The position numbers and the translations under genes are program-made. 64,000 nucleotides of DNA from Glutamicibacter sp. PS (lineage in GTDB: Bacteria > Actinomycetota > Actinomycetes > Actinomycetales > Micrococcaceae): contig JANCMB010000001.1 of NCBI GenBank assembly GCA_031317595.1, positions 186,001 to 250,000 on the forward strand, read 5' to 3'. The notes below the pieces were generated by a model. It ran no database searches. It was given only the letters and a program-made list of their open reading frames with translations, and was not told where the DNA came from. Below, piece after piece: positions 1 through 7,777 of this stretch. How positions within the stretch are numbered: position 1 is the stretch's first letter; the number at the start of each line of letters is the position of its first letter.

Positions 1-44
1 AAGAGCCGTCACCCTAAGCCGGGTGCCATTGCCAATCTATGCCA

Positions 45-80
45 AAGGCCGCGCCCGAGAGAAATATCGGGCGCGGCCTT
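45..80. terminator. Rho-independent terminator of the PBP gene
   Basis: A 14-bp perfect stem (45-58 pairing with 67-80) encloses an 8-nt loop. It lies just beyond the stop codon of the penicillin-binding protein gene on the minus strand, so it most likely ends that transcript. Confidence 0.75.
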
Positions 81-92
81 CAAGCAAGCGGG

Positions 93-2495
93 TTAGCCGT
101 CAGATTCTCGTTGAGAACCTTGGGCGCCACCCGAGTTATTGTGATTCGCCTGCCAGCCATTGCTGCCGGAGGAGTCCTGATTGCCATTGTTTCCGGCGCT
201 CGCGGACTTCTTCTTCTCGCTCTTAGTCTCCGAGTTCGAAGGCTTTTTCTCGCTCTTGCTCTCGGACTTCGAGGATTCCTTCTTCTCGTCCGAGGATTCC
301 TTCTTGCTGTCGCTCGACGACGACTTCTCGTCATCGTCATCGCTCTTCGGAGCGGGCTTTGGCTTCGGGGCCGAACGGGCGCTACCGAAGGACTTCTGCT
401 CGAACTGACCCACGGCCTCTTCCATGAAGTCCACCCACAGCGGTGCGGCGTAGGTCGAGGAATCAACCATACGGGGAGCACGCTCGTCGTTGATCATCTT
501 GCCGTGCATCGCATTCTCTTCGGTCTCGTTCTGACCCTTCAGACGACCCACCCAAGCGGCCGTGGAAATACCTGTGCTGTAACCCACGAACCAGGTCGAA
601 GTCGCACCGTTATTGGTACCGGTCTTACCCGCGATGGGGCCCGGGACGCGACCCTTGGACACGCGCTGCTTAGCAATCTTCTGTAGCGTGCCGTTCAGGT
701 CGGCAACGTACTGCTCTTCGATTGCCTGCGAGCAGGTCTCCTTCTTGATCTTGTAGGAGTTGCCTTTAGAGTCCTTGACCGAGGTTAGAGCGCGCGGTTC
801 GCAGTACTCACCCTTATTGGCGAAGGCAGCAAAGGCGGCCGACTGGCGCAGCGGGGTAATGCTGGCCGAGCCAATGATGAAGGACGGATTGGCAGGGCTG
901 ATCGGAGTCGGCGTGTAGGTACCGTCCTCGTTCTGCTTACCCTTTTCATCACGCAGGCCCACTGCCTCGGTGTAGCCGGAGATATTGCACAGGTCCAGCT
1001 TGGTGGCTTCCTGCACCGTGGCGGAGTTGATCGACCAGTAAAGCCCCGTGTTCACCGGCATTGTCTTGTAGAAACCAGCCGAGGCGTTCTTCGGCTGCCA
1101 TTTGCCGCCAACGGTTGCGGTTCCGCCCGGCAGGCAGGACGCCTTGAACTTGTAACCGGGCATGAATGTTTGGCTCTTAGCATTGATTTTGTCGTACATG
1201 CTGTGGCCTTCCTTTAGCCACGCAAGCGTCGTGTAGGGCTTCATGGTAGAACCACCCTGGAAACCGCCGGCACCACCCTTGGAAGACTCAACATTGAGGT
1301 TGAAGGTGGTGTTTCCACGCTTAGACTCCGGATCATAGGTGGTGTTCTGCGCCATGGCGAGAATATTGCCGGTGCCCGGCTCCACCGAGACGATGGATGA
1401 GTACACATCGTCGTTGGACTTAGCAGTCGGGTCGATGGCCTTCTTTGCGTCCTTGTGAGCCTTCTTGTTCAGGTCGGCATCCAAGGTGGTCTTGATTTGC
1501 AGACCACCACGGTAAAGCAGGTTACGGCGATCCTCGAGAGTCTTACCGTATTCCTTGTCCTGCAAAATCAAAGCGGACACGTAGTCGCAGAAGTAGGCAT
1601 TCGCCTCGGCGGCCATACATCCGGACTTCGAACGGCTCGGCTTCGTTCCGAGATCCGACTTGACGGCTTTGTCGTATTCCTTCTTATCGATCGCGCCTGC
1701 GCGGTACATGTTTGTCAGCACCTTGTTACGGCGATCCAGCGCGCGCTCCGGATTGGTGATCGGGTTGTACACGGTCGGGATCTGCACCATGCCAGCCAAC
1801 ATGGCCGACTGTTGTAGGTTTAGATCTTTAGCATCGACCGAGAAAAAGCGCTGAGCGGCAGCCTGCACGCCATATTCACGACCGGAAAACAACACTAGGT
1901 TCAAGTAGCCTTCGAGGATCTCGTCCTTAGACATCTCCTTCTCGATTGCTACAGCGTACTTCAGCTCGCGGATCTTCTCCGGATAGTCCTTGCTACCGGA
2001 GATGGTGGTTGGATCGACGCCCTTAATGACTGCGTTGTTGATCAGCAAGTTATTGACATATTGCTGGGTCAGGGTCGATGCACCTTGGCGCGAAGATGAA
2101 GTTAGGTTACTGACCACGGCACGTGCGATACCGCGCGGGTCGATGCCATTGTGCTCATAGAAACGTTCGTCTTCCACCGACACAATTGCCTTGCGCATGT
2201 AGGGCGAAATATCTTTGAGCTTGACCGGTTCGCGGTTCTGGTCGTAGAAGGTAGCGATGACCTTACCGTTTCGATCCAGCACCTCGGAGGGCTGAGAGAT
2301 AGGAAGTTTCTCAAAGTCCGACGGGAGCGCCGAAAAAATGTTCGAACCGGTGGTCAAACCGGTTTTCGCGATCGCTGCCACGGGCACAAGCATGCCGGCG
2401 GCGAGCACACCACATAGGGCGCTGATTCCAAAGAACGCAACGACTTTCCCCATGGTGGTGGCGGTATCAAAAAAGGGTGACTTCTTGGCTGCCAT
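93..2495 (-). CDS. Class A penicillin-binding protein (transglycosylase/transpeptidase)
   Basis: This bifunctional peptidoglycan synthase polymerises lipid II and cross-links stem peptides outside the membrane. The 800-residue protein has an N-terminal membrane anchor (about residues 14-40). A GT51 glycosyltransferase follows, with EDERFYEHNGIDPRG and GASTLTQQ. The transpeptidase has the SxxK serine in GGSTMKPY, SIN as the SxN motif, and GKTGTNNG. The last ~100 residues are a Ser/Lys/Asp/Glu/Pro tail of low complexity. The start is taken at MAAKKSPFF because the 62 upstream in-frame residues look non-coding and cover the promoter region and the start of the neighbouring plus-strand gene. It is probably the counterpart of mycobacterial PonA2. 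Confidence 0.93.
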   Translation of the reverse strand: MAAKKSPFFDTATTMGKVVAFFGISALCGVLAAGMLVPVAAIAKTGLTTGSNIFSALPSDFEKLPISQPSEVLDRNGKVIATFYDQNREPVKLKDISPYMRKAIVSVEDERFYEHNGIDPRGIARAVVSNLTSSSRQGASTLTQQYVNNLLINNAVIKGVDPTTISGSKDYPEKIRELKYAVAIEKEMSKDEILEGYLNLVLFSGREYGVQAAAQRFFSVDAKDLNLQQSAMLAGMVQIPTVYNPITNPERALDRRNKVLTNMYRAGAIDKKEYDKAVKSDLGTKPSRSKSGCMAAEANAYFCDYVSALILQDKEYGKTLEDRRNLLYRGGLQIKTTLDADLNKKAHKDAKKAIDPTAKSNDDVYSSIVSVEPGTGNILAMAQNTTYDPESKRGNTTFNLNVESSKGGAGGFQGGSTMKPYTTLAWLKEGHSMYDKINAKSQTFMPGYKFKASCLPGGTATVGGKWQPKNASAGFYKTMPVNTGLYWSINSATVQEATKLDLCNISGYTEAVGLRDEKGKQNEDGTYTPTPISPANPSFIIGSASITPLRQSAAFAAFANKGEYCEPRALTSVKDSKGNSYKIKKETCSQAIEEQYVADLNGTLQKIAKQRVSKGRVPGPIAGKTGTNNGATSTWFVGYSTGISTAAWVGRLKGQNETEENAMHGKMINDERAPRMVDSSTYAAPLWVDFMEEAVGQFEQKSFGSARSAPKPKPAPKSDDDDEKSSSSDSKKESSDEKKESSKSESKSEKKPSNSETKSEKKKSASAGNNGNQDSSGSNGWQANHNNSGGAQGSQRESDG

Positions 2496-2532
2496 ACCCA
2501 CCAGTTTACAAGGACGCGATAACGTATCGGTT

Positions 2533-2688
2533 ATGACTAACTGGGAATACAGAGTTGCACCCCTGCCACTGCACAATGAAGGCCTAGCGCTGAACAACTT
2601 TGGAGAGGACGGATGGGAGCTTGTTTCGGTTATTACCAAGGCCGAATCCGGTGCCCTGCTCGCCTTCTTTAAGCGCCCCAAGGACTAA
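2533..2688 (+). CDS. Small DUF4177-type protein
   Basis: This 51-residue protein begins MTNWEYRVAPL and contains GWELVSV and a C-terminal KRP. That is the WEY...GWELV pattern of DUF4177 proteins, whose function is unknown. It sits directly upstream of ridA, as does the small protein Rv3678A in M. tuberculosis, and is probably co-transcribed with ridA. The frame is open further upstream, but those codons overlap the divergent PBP gene, so the ATG at 2533 is preferred. An AACGTATCGG stretch lies before it but no strong ribosome-binding site, so leaderless translation is possible. Confidence 0.75.
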   Translation: MTNWEYRVAPLPLHNEGLALNNFGEDGWELVSVITKAESGALLAFFKRPKD

Positions 2689-2709
2689 CACTACTTAAGG
2701 AGAAACACC

Positions 2710-3186
2710 ATGCAAGAAGCCACTTCTTCGCGGATCGAAGGCCGTCTAGCGGAGCTTGGTTTAAGCCTTCCTCCGGTCGCCAAACCGGTCGCTGCTTACC
2801 AGCCGGCCATTGTGACCGGGAACTACGTCTACACTTCAGGTCAGCTTCCGCTGATTAATGGTGAACTCCCAGCCGTTGGAAAGGTCGGTGCCGAGGTGAC
2901 GGCGGAAGACGCCAAGGCCCAGGCACGCACCTGCGCCCTAAATGCTTTGGCCGCGATTAAGGCCGAAATCGGCGATCTCGATCGCGTTCAGCGCATCGTG
3001 AAAGTCGTCGGGTTCGTTTCATCGGACCCGAGCTTCACCGGGCAGCCGGGCGTAATTAACGGTGCCTCCGAATTCTTCGGTGAACTTTTCGGGGAAGCCG
3101 GTCAGCACTCGCGCTCCGCCGTCGGAGTGTCGGTGTTGCCTTTGGACGCTGCCGTCGAGGTTGAGGTCATCGTCGAGTTTGCGTAG
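2710..3186 (+). CDS. ridA: RidA family enamine/imine deaminase
   Basis: RidA/YjgF/UK114 proteins hydrolyse reactive 2-aminoacrylate-type enamines released by PLP enzymes. The 158-residue protein shows the family fold pattern, with VTGNYVYTSGQLPL near residue 38 and RSAVGVSVLPLDAAVEVEVIVEF at the C-terminus. It is somewhat longer than the ~130-residue classical members and matches the actinobacterial Rv3678c-like subgroup. An AAGGAG Shine-Dalgarno lies 8 nt before the ATG. It follows the DUF4177 gene by 21 bp, so the two probably form an operon with the downstream NUDIX gene. Confidence 0.9.
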   Translation: MQEATSSRIEGRLAELGLSLPPVAKPVAAYQPAIVTGNYVYTSGQLPLINGELPAVGKVGAEVTAEDAKAQARTCALNALAAIKAEIGDLDRVQRIVKVVGFVSSDPSFTGQPGVINGASEFFGELFGEAGQHSRSAVGVSVLPLDAAVEVEVIVEFA

Positions 3187-3274
3187 AGCTTTTGGTCCGT
3201 CTGGCGCGCGGGGTACGATTCGTAGCCCGCGCGCTGGGCTCACTAGACGGTACTTCGAATTGCCGCCGCAGCAG

Positions 3275-4138
3275 ATGGCCGCGGCGGAGAATTGGTTTGC
3301 CTTCGGAGATCGGACGCCGCGTGCGGTCCGCCGCGCTTCCTCGGTTGCGTTAGTCCGCGACGGAACCACTGGCGTGGAGACCTACCTCGGCTATCGCCCA
3401 GGCGCTTCACCATTAGGGTCGGTGGCTTTTCCCGGAGGAAGCTTCGAGGCCAGCGATCAATCGGCGGACTACACCTGGTTCGGTCCGACCCTCTCACAGT
3501 GGTCCAAACGCCTCCGCGTGTTGGATCAGCAGGTGGTTCGAGCCCACCTTGTCTGTGCAATCCGTGAACTCTTCGAGGAGACCGGGGTCTTACTTGCCGG
3601 CACCGATGACCAGAGTGTCATCGAAATGACTGACCCGGAAGAATGGATGGAGTCCCGCGAAGCGATCGCGGTGCAGGACCTGACCTTTGACGATTTTCTG
3701 GCCCGGCGTGGACTCGGTTTGCGTACCGATTTGCTACGTCCCATTGGTCACTGGTTGAGCCCGAACTTTGCTATTCGGCGTTTTGACACCTGGTATTTTG
3801 CGGCCACCGTCCCGTTGCGCCAGGAACCGAGCCTATTGCGCGCCAAGGGTCGTTGGGCGCGCTGGTGCAATGCCCAGGAGGTCCTGGCGCAGCGCACACA
3901 GTCCACCCTGGGTGACGAGGTTAATCAGGAAGACACCAAGGGACTGAATCTAAGCCAGATCAGCAATCCGGCAGTAGAGATCATGCTGGAGAAGATGGCC
4001 ACCGCTAACGGTGTTATCGCCTATCTATCCCGTGTTCGAGCCCTGGACCTGAATCATCCGGGTCTGGTCGTTCGTGAGGGGAAGTATCTTCTAGATCTGA
4101 CGCTGTCCTCGAACAGCGAGTCGCTCAGGCCAATCTAA
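3275..4138 (+). CDS. NUDIX hydrolase
   Basis: The protein has about 287 residues and a NUDIX core. FPGG is followed much later by RELFEETGV, the REUXEEXGU part of the NUDIX box. The long insertion between the two parts resembles NUDT7/NUDT19-type enzymes, which often act on CoA or other nucleoside diphosphate derivatives. The real substrate cannot be read from the sequence. The start is uncertain: ATG 3275 was chosen because residues upstream of it are Arg/Ser-rich and overlap the ridA 3' end; TTG 3260 is an alternative. It ends just before a strong bidirectional terminator. Confidence 0.85.
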   Translation: MAAAENWFAFGDRTPRAVRRASSVALVRDGTTGVETYLGYRPGASPLGSVAFPGGSFEASDQSADYTWFGPTLSQWSKRLRVLDQQVVRAHLVCAIRELFEETGVLLAGTDDQSVIEMTDPEEWMESREAIAVQDLTFDDFLARRGLGLRTDLLRPIGHWLSPNFAIRRFDTWYFAATVPLRQEPSLLRAKGRWARWCNAQEVLAQRTQSTLGDEVNQEDTKGLNLSQISNPAVEIMLEKMATANGVIAYLSRVRALDLNHPGLVVREGKYLLDLTLSSNSESLRPI

Positions 4139-4154
4139 AGGCATGACGACATGA

Positions 4155-4197
4155 AAAGAAGGGAGCTACGGGCCTATGGCCCGTAGCTCCCTTCTTT
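4155..4197. terminator. Bidirectional terminator between NUDIX and crp genes
   Basis: Two perfectly complementary 20-nt arms (4155-4174 and 4178-4197) are separated by a 3-nt loop. The hairpin lies between two convergent genes, with A-rich and T-rich flanks at its base, so it can stop transcription from both sides. Confidence 0.9.
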
Positions 4198-4216
4198 GAC
4201 AGTGAAGTGCCGCTAT

Positions 4217-4894
4217 CTAGCGCGAGCGCTGGCGCAGACGCTGGATGTCGAGGATGACCACGGCGCGGGCTTCCAGTCGGAGCCAGCCGCGCTGCACGAA
4301 CTCGGCCAGCGCCTTGTTCACGGTTTCGCGGGAAGCGCCAACAAGCTGAGCCAGTTCTTCCTGAGTCAGCTCGTGAGCAACCAAGATGCCATCGGTCGCC
4401 GGGCGTCCGAAGCGGTCTGCCAAGTCCAACAGTGCCTTGGCCACACGACCGGGAACGTCGGAGAAGACCAGATCGGCCAGCGACTCGTTGGTGCGGCGCA
4501 GGCGGGCTGCCAGTGCCTGCAAGAGCTGGATCGAAACCTCTGGGGAGTTAACGATGGCCTTGCGCATGTTCTCGTGGCTCAGACCAGCCAAACGAGTCTC
4601 CGATACGGCGGTGGCCGTAGCGTTGCGCGGGTGTGGGTCAAACAGAGCCATTTCGCCGAAGAGCTCACCTGGGCCGAGGACGGCGATCAAGTTCTCGCGA
4701 CCATCGGCGGAGGTGCGGCCCAGCTTGATCTTGCCGGAGACGATGAAATAGAGACGGTCGCCCTGGTCACCCTCGCGGAACACAGAGGCGCCGCGGGAAA
4801 GGTCAACCTCGGTCAGTTCTTCGGTCAGCGTGGCAAAAACTTCATCACCCAGCGACGCGAAGAGCGGTGCACGGCGCAGAACCTCGATATCCAA
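4217..4894 (-). CDS. crp: Crp/Fnr family regulator (GlxR/Crp type)
   Basis: This global regulator is expected to bind cAMP and then DNA at TGTGA-N6-TCACA sites. The 225 residues hold an N-terminal cyclic-nucleotide-binding beta-roll, with GELFGEMALFDPHPRNATATA near residues 75-95 carrying the phosphate-binding GE...R. A C-terminal HTH follows, with LTQEELAQLVGASRETVNKAL. The start codon is TTG, supported by AGGAG with 6-nt spacing. Gene context (nth, marP and acs nearby) matches Rv3676. A candidate Crp operator lies upstream, which suggests autoregulation. Confidence 0.93.
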   Translation of the reverse strand: MDIEVLRRAPLFASLGDEVFATLTEELTEVDLSRGASVFREGDQGDRLYFIVSGKIKLGRTSADGRENLIAVLGPGELFGEMALFDPHPRNATATAVSETRLAGLSHENMRKAIVNSPEVSIQLLQALAARLRRTNESLADLVFSDVPGRVAKALLDLADRFGRPATDGILVAHELTQEELAQLVGASRETVNKALAEFVQRGWLRLEARAVVILDIQRLRQRSR

Positions 4895-4916
4895 TTAAAT
4901 CTCCTGTCAACATGTA

Positions 4917-4928
4917 GTAAGCGCTCAC
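4917..4928. promoter_or_regulatory. Possible LacI-type operator upstream of crp
   Basis: The 12-mer GTAAGCGCTCAC is a palindrome with one mismatched pair, centred on AGCGCT. It resembles the two operators in front of the alpha-amylase gene (GCGCTTAC core). It lies 22 bp before the crp start codon. Regulation by a LacI/GalR-type protein is only an inference. Confidence 0.3.
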
Positions 4929-4953
4929 TTCATTGTGCCGTATCAAGTAACAA

Positions 4954-4969
4954 TGTGACAGTTTCCACA
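4954..4969. promoter_or_regulatory. Candidate Crp/GlxR operator in the crp-marP intergenic region
   Basis: TGTGA-CAGTTT-CCACA fits TGTGA-N6-TCACA with a single mismatch. It lies 60 bp upstream of crp and 89 bp upstream of marP, which are divergently transcribed, so it could serve autoregulation and marP control. Confidence 0.6.
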
Positions 4970-5057
4970 CGGTTTTTCTAGGCAAATGTTGCGAATCACT
5001 CAAAAACCACGGGATTGCTCCGCGTGACTCAGTATTCCGTCAGCCTGTCACTGTACC

Positions 5058-6287
5058 GTGGATTTTAGGAAGCATATCAATCGAGATGGAGTTTGGGTGC
5101 CCGTAGTTTTTAGCTGGCTGGACGCCGTCATCTTTGTCGTACTGCTTGGGTTTTTCATTGCGGGTGTTCGCCGTGGTTTCATTCGCACCCTCGGAGATAT
5201 GCTGGGCCTGATCGCCGGTGGTGTGGCGGCTTTTTTCGCCATCCCGATTGTTTCGACTTTCGCCGAGAATCCGTGGTGGCGTGTCGGATTAATGATCGGA
5301 ACGGCCGCGGTATTGATTCTGCTGGGGCAGTGGTTCGGCCGCGTCATCGCAACGGCCATCCGGCGCTGGCTCAACTTCGACATCTTGCGGGCTGTGGACG
5401 GGCTGGCCGGTGGAATTATCTCCGTGCTTATTACCGCCACCGTGATCGGTGCACTAGCCTTCTCGGTCTCCAGCATGGGTATGCCTCGACTCTCAGCAGA
5501 GATCGGCGACTCACGGATGATCGATATGATTCGCAAGGCCACCCCGGATGCCGTGAATCGCGCGATCTCCAACGCTCGTTCGGCGGTCTTGGCCGAGACC
5601 ATTCCCACTATTCTCGAACCCTTCGCCCCTCCGGTACAGCCGGTCCCGGAAGGACAGTGGAAAGCCACCGACGCGCAATTGGCGGCTAAAGACTCCTCAA
5701 CGAAGATTTCCGGTACTGCGATTCAGTGCGGTGTCAATCAAACCGGTTCTGGGTTCGTGGTGGGGAACCAGTTGGTGATGACCAATGCCCACGTCGTGGC
5801 GGGCCTGAGCAGCGCGACGGTAGAAACCGAAGATCGTCGTATCCACCGCGGTTACGTGGTGTACTTCGATCCGGAAACCGATATTGCCTTGCTCCGTGTC
5901 GAGGGACTTGAAGCCCCGGCGCTACCTATCGCTCAAGAAGACTTAGAGCGCGGCGATTCTGCGGCCTTCCTCGGCCACCCCGCCGGTGGTCCATTCCAGA
6001 TGGGTGGAGCGGTCGTAGCCTCGCAGGCGAAGGTAAGTCTGGCCGATATTTACGGTGAGAATCCGCGCGCAATTTCGATCTACCAGCTAACCGCCGAAAT
6101 TCAGCAGGGAAATTCCGGTGGCCCCCTAGTCAACGAACAGGGACAGGCCGTCGGAATGATTTTCGCCAAGTCGCGCAACGACGCTGAGACTGGCTTCGCC
6201 TTGAGCCTAGAGGAGCTCGAGGAGGCTCTGGACGCGGGCGCGCAACGCACACGCGCTATCAACACCGGTGGGTGCATTAGCGACTAA
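5058..6287 (+). CDS. marP: MarP family membrane serine protease
   Basis: MarP is a periplasmic trypsin-like protease anchored by four transmembrane helices; in M. tuberculosis it is needed for acid resistance. Here residues 20-140 form a CvpA-like membrane domain and residues 215-400 the protease. The catalytic triad is visible as H245 (NAHVV), D275 (ETDIALL) and S353 (GNSGGPLV). Cys224 and Cys406 occupy the places of the disulfide pair known in Rv3671c. The GTG start at 5058 gives 409 residues; GTG 5097 is an alternative. It overlaps the convergent aroQ by 4 bp. Confidence 0.92.
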   Translation: MDFRKHINRDGVWVPVVFSWLDAVIFVVLLGFFIAGVRRGFIRTLGDMLGLIAGGVAAFFAIPIVSTFAENPWWRVGLMIGTAAVLILLGQWFGRVIATAIRRWLNFDILRAVDGLAGGIISVLITATVIGALAFSVSSMGMPRLSAEIGDSRMIDMIRKATPDAVNRAISNARSAVLAETIPTILEPFAPPVQPVPEGQWKATDAQLAAKDSSTKISGTAIQCGVNQTGSGFVVGNQLVMTNAHVVAGLSSATVETEDRRIHRGYVVYFDPETDIALLRVEGLEAPALPIAQEDLERGDSAAFLGHPAGGPFQMGGAVVASQAKVSLADIYGENPRAISIYQLTAEIQQGNSGGPLVNEQGQAVGMIFAKSRNDAETGFALSLEELEEALDAGAQRTRAINTGGCISD

Positions 6288-6745
6288 GCGCGTGGTGAGG
6301 CCTCGCTGAGCAGGTCGATCAATTGGAGCGTGGCTAGCCGGTACCCATTGACGCCGGCACCGATGATGATGCTCGAGGCCACTGGGGAGACGAAGGAATG
6401 GTGGCGCACCGATTCGCGGCGATGCACGTTGGAGATGTGCACCTCGATCACCGGCAAATTTACCGCCGCTAACGCATCGGCAATTGCCAGGGACGTGTGC
6501 GTGTAAGCACCGGGGTTAATAATGATGCCGCGGGAAGTGTTCCGGGCCTCATGGATGGCGTCAATCAGCACGCCTTCATGATTGGACTGCAACGCGTTCA
6601 CACCGTAGTCAGCCGCCGCGGCCGTTTCAGTGACCAAATGTTCCACGTCACGTAGGGTGCTGGCCCCGTAGATGTCCGGTTCACGGGTTCCCAGTAGGTT
6701 CAGGTTCGGCCCATTGAGTAGCAGGATGCTCGGTGAATCGCTCAT
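6284..6745 (-). CDS. aroQ: Type II 3-dehydroquinate dehydratase
   Basis: AroQ converts 3-dehydroquinate to 3-dehydroshikimate in the shikimate pathway as a cytosolic dodecamer. The 153-residue length is normal. LLNGPNLNLLGTREPDIYG carries the catalytic Arg and Tyr of the flexible lid. NPGAYTHTSLAI and EVHISNVHRRESVRHHS carry the substrate-binding Asn and catalytic His. The gene stands alone here, convergent with marP (4-bp overlap) and away from other aro genes. Confidence 0.96.
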   Translation of the reverse strand: MSDSPSILLLNGPNLNLLGTREPDIYGASTLRDVEHLVTETAAAADYGVNALQSNHEGVLIDAIHEARNTSRGIIINPGAYTHTSLAIADALAAVNLPVIEVHISNVHRRESVRHHSFVSPVASSIIIGAGVNGYRLATLQLIDLLSEASPRA

Positions 6746-6955
6746 GGGATAAATCTACTGTGCCGCGAGTTGTTGCGTGTGCATCGTGACGCGCGCCGTT
6801 CTAGGACGAGCATTCGTATATGGGTGTTTTCTCCACTTGGGCCTTGCTAGGCTGTCGCGTACCCAACCGGACTATATGAGCGCAGTATCGCGGTCCCGCC
6901 TGTTGCATGACGGCCAATTGGAAAGCCCCGCGGTGCCCAGGAATGGAGAAGACCG

Positions 6956-7540
6956 ATGGGACAACTCATCGTGGTGGCCGCATCAACGGTGGATGGATTT
7001 GCGGCCGGGAATGACGGAAATGTTTTTGAAATGCCACTCGATTTCGGGTTTGATCGGTACAACCTCGAACGTATGCGCCAGGCGAGCACCTTACTATTCG
7101 GCGCGCGAACTTTCGGTGGCGCGCGGAAGTATTGGCCCTCGGTAGCGATTGACGCGGCGGCTCCGCCGGAGGAACGGGAGATCGCCGCGCTCTATGATCG
7201 GTTGCCTAAACTTGTCGTCTCCGACCATCTTGCGCCTGCCGACGCCGCACCGTGGGAGGACAGCACGCAGGTGATCGGTCGCGCCGAGGCAGTGTCGGCG
7301 GTCGCCGAACTACGAGCAACCGGTGCCGGAACGGTTCTGATCTTCGGTAGTTTCACGCTCTGGCACGCATTGTTGAACGCCGAGCTGGTCGATGAAATCC
7401 ATCTGCTCATCGGCCCTGGATCGCTGGGTAACGGTTTGCGTGTCTTCCCGGCCGATCATGCGCATCGGTTCGAGCTACTTGCCGTTGAGAAGTTGGTTGA
7501 CTCGCAGTTAGTTGCCCTGCGCTACCGGGTGGTCGGGTAG
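6956..7540 (+). CDS. RibD C-terminal/dihydrofolate reductase-like protein
   Basis: The 194-residue protein matches the RibD C-terminal reductase fold. It starts with a beta strand LIVVAASTVDGFAAG and has LLFGARTFGG and an NADPH-site TVLIFGSFTLWHALL. Members of this group are usually uncharacterised NAD(P)H-dependent reductases rather than true DHFR or RibD. GGAGAAG lies 6 nt before the ATG. It is monocistronic, with a 210-bp upstream region that can hold its own promoter. Confidence 0.85.
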   Translation: MGQLIVVAASTVDGFAAGNDGNVFEMPLDFGFDRYNLERMRQASTLLFGARTFGGARKYWPSVAIDAAAPPEEREIAALYDRLPKLVVSDHLAPADAAPWEDSTQVIGRAEAVSAVAELRATGAGTVLIFGSFTLWHALLNAELVDEIHLLIGPGSLGNGLRVFPADHAHRFELLAVEKLVDSQLVALRYRVVG

Positions 7541-7720
7541 TCGATTGGCCGAGGCGACTGCCGGCGCGATCTTCGCCAAGCTACCGCGAGATCTCTGGAA
7601 CATCTACCTGTGATGTGACGCTACGAGCCCATCAATAACGGCCCAGCGCACGGAGAGTGCACGACTCTCGCATAGCCGGCTCGCTATAAACCGACCGCTT
7701 GGAAGCATGCGAGCGCACCA

Positions 7721-7766
7721 CGCGACCGAGCCCCCGCCGGAGATCTCCGGCGGGGGCTCGGTCGCG
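7721..7766. terminator. Perfect 46-bp palindrome, terminator of acs
   Basis: Arms 7721-7743 and 7744-7766 are exact reverse complements with no spacer, centred on AGATCT. The palindrome lies just beyond the acs stop codon and is G/C rich. It probably ends the acs transcript and may also block read-through from the reductase gene. Confidence 0.85.
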
Positions 7767-7777
7767 GTAGAAACGTG

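Noticed and set aside
93-2681. 62-residue N-terminal extension of the PBP
   Set aside because: It runs into the DUF4177 gene on the other strand and lacks coding-like composition.
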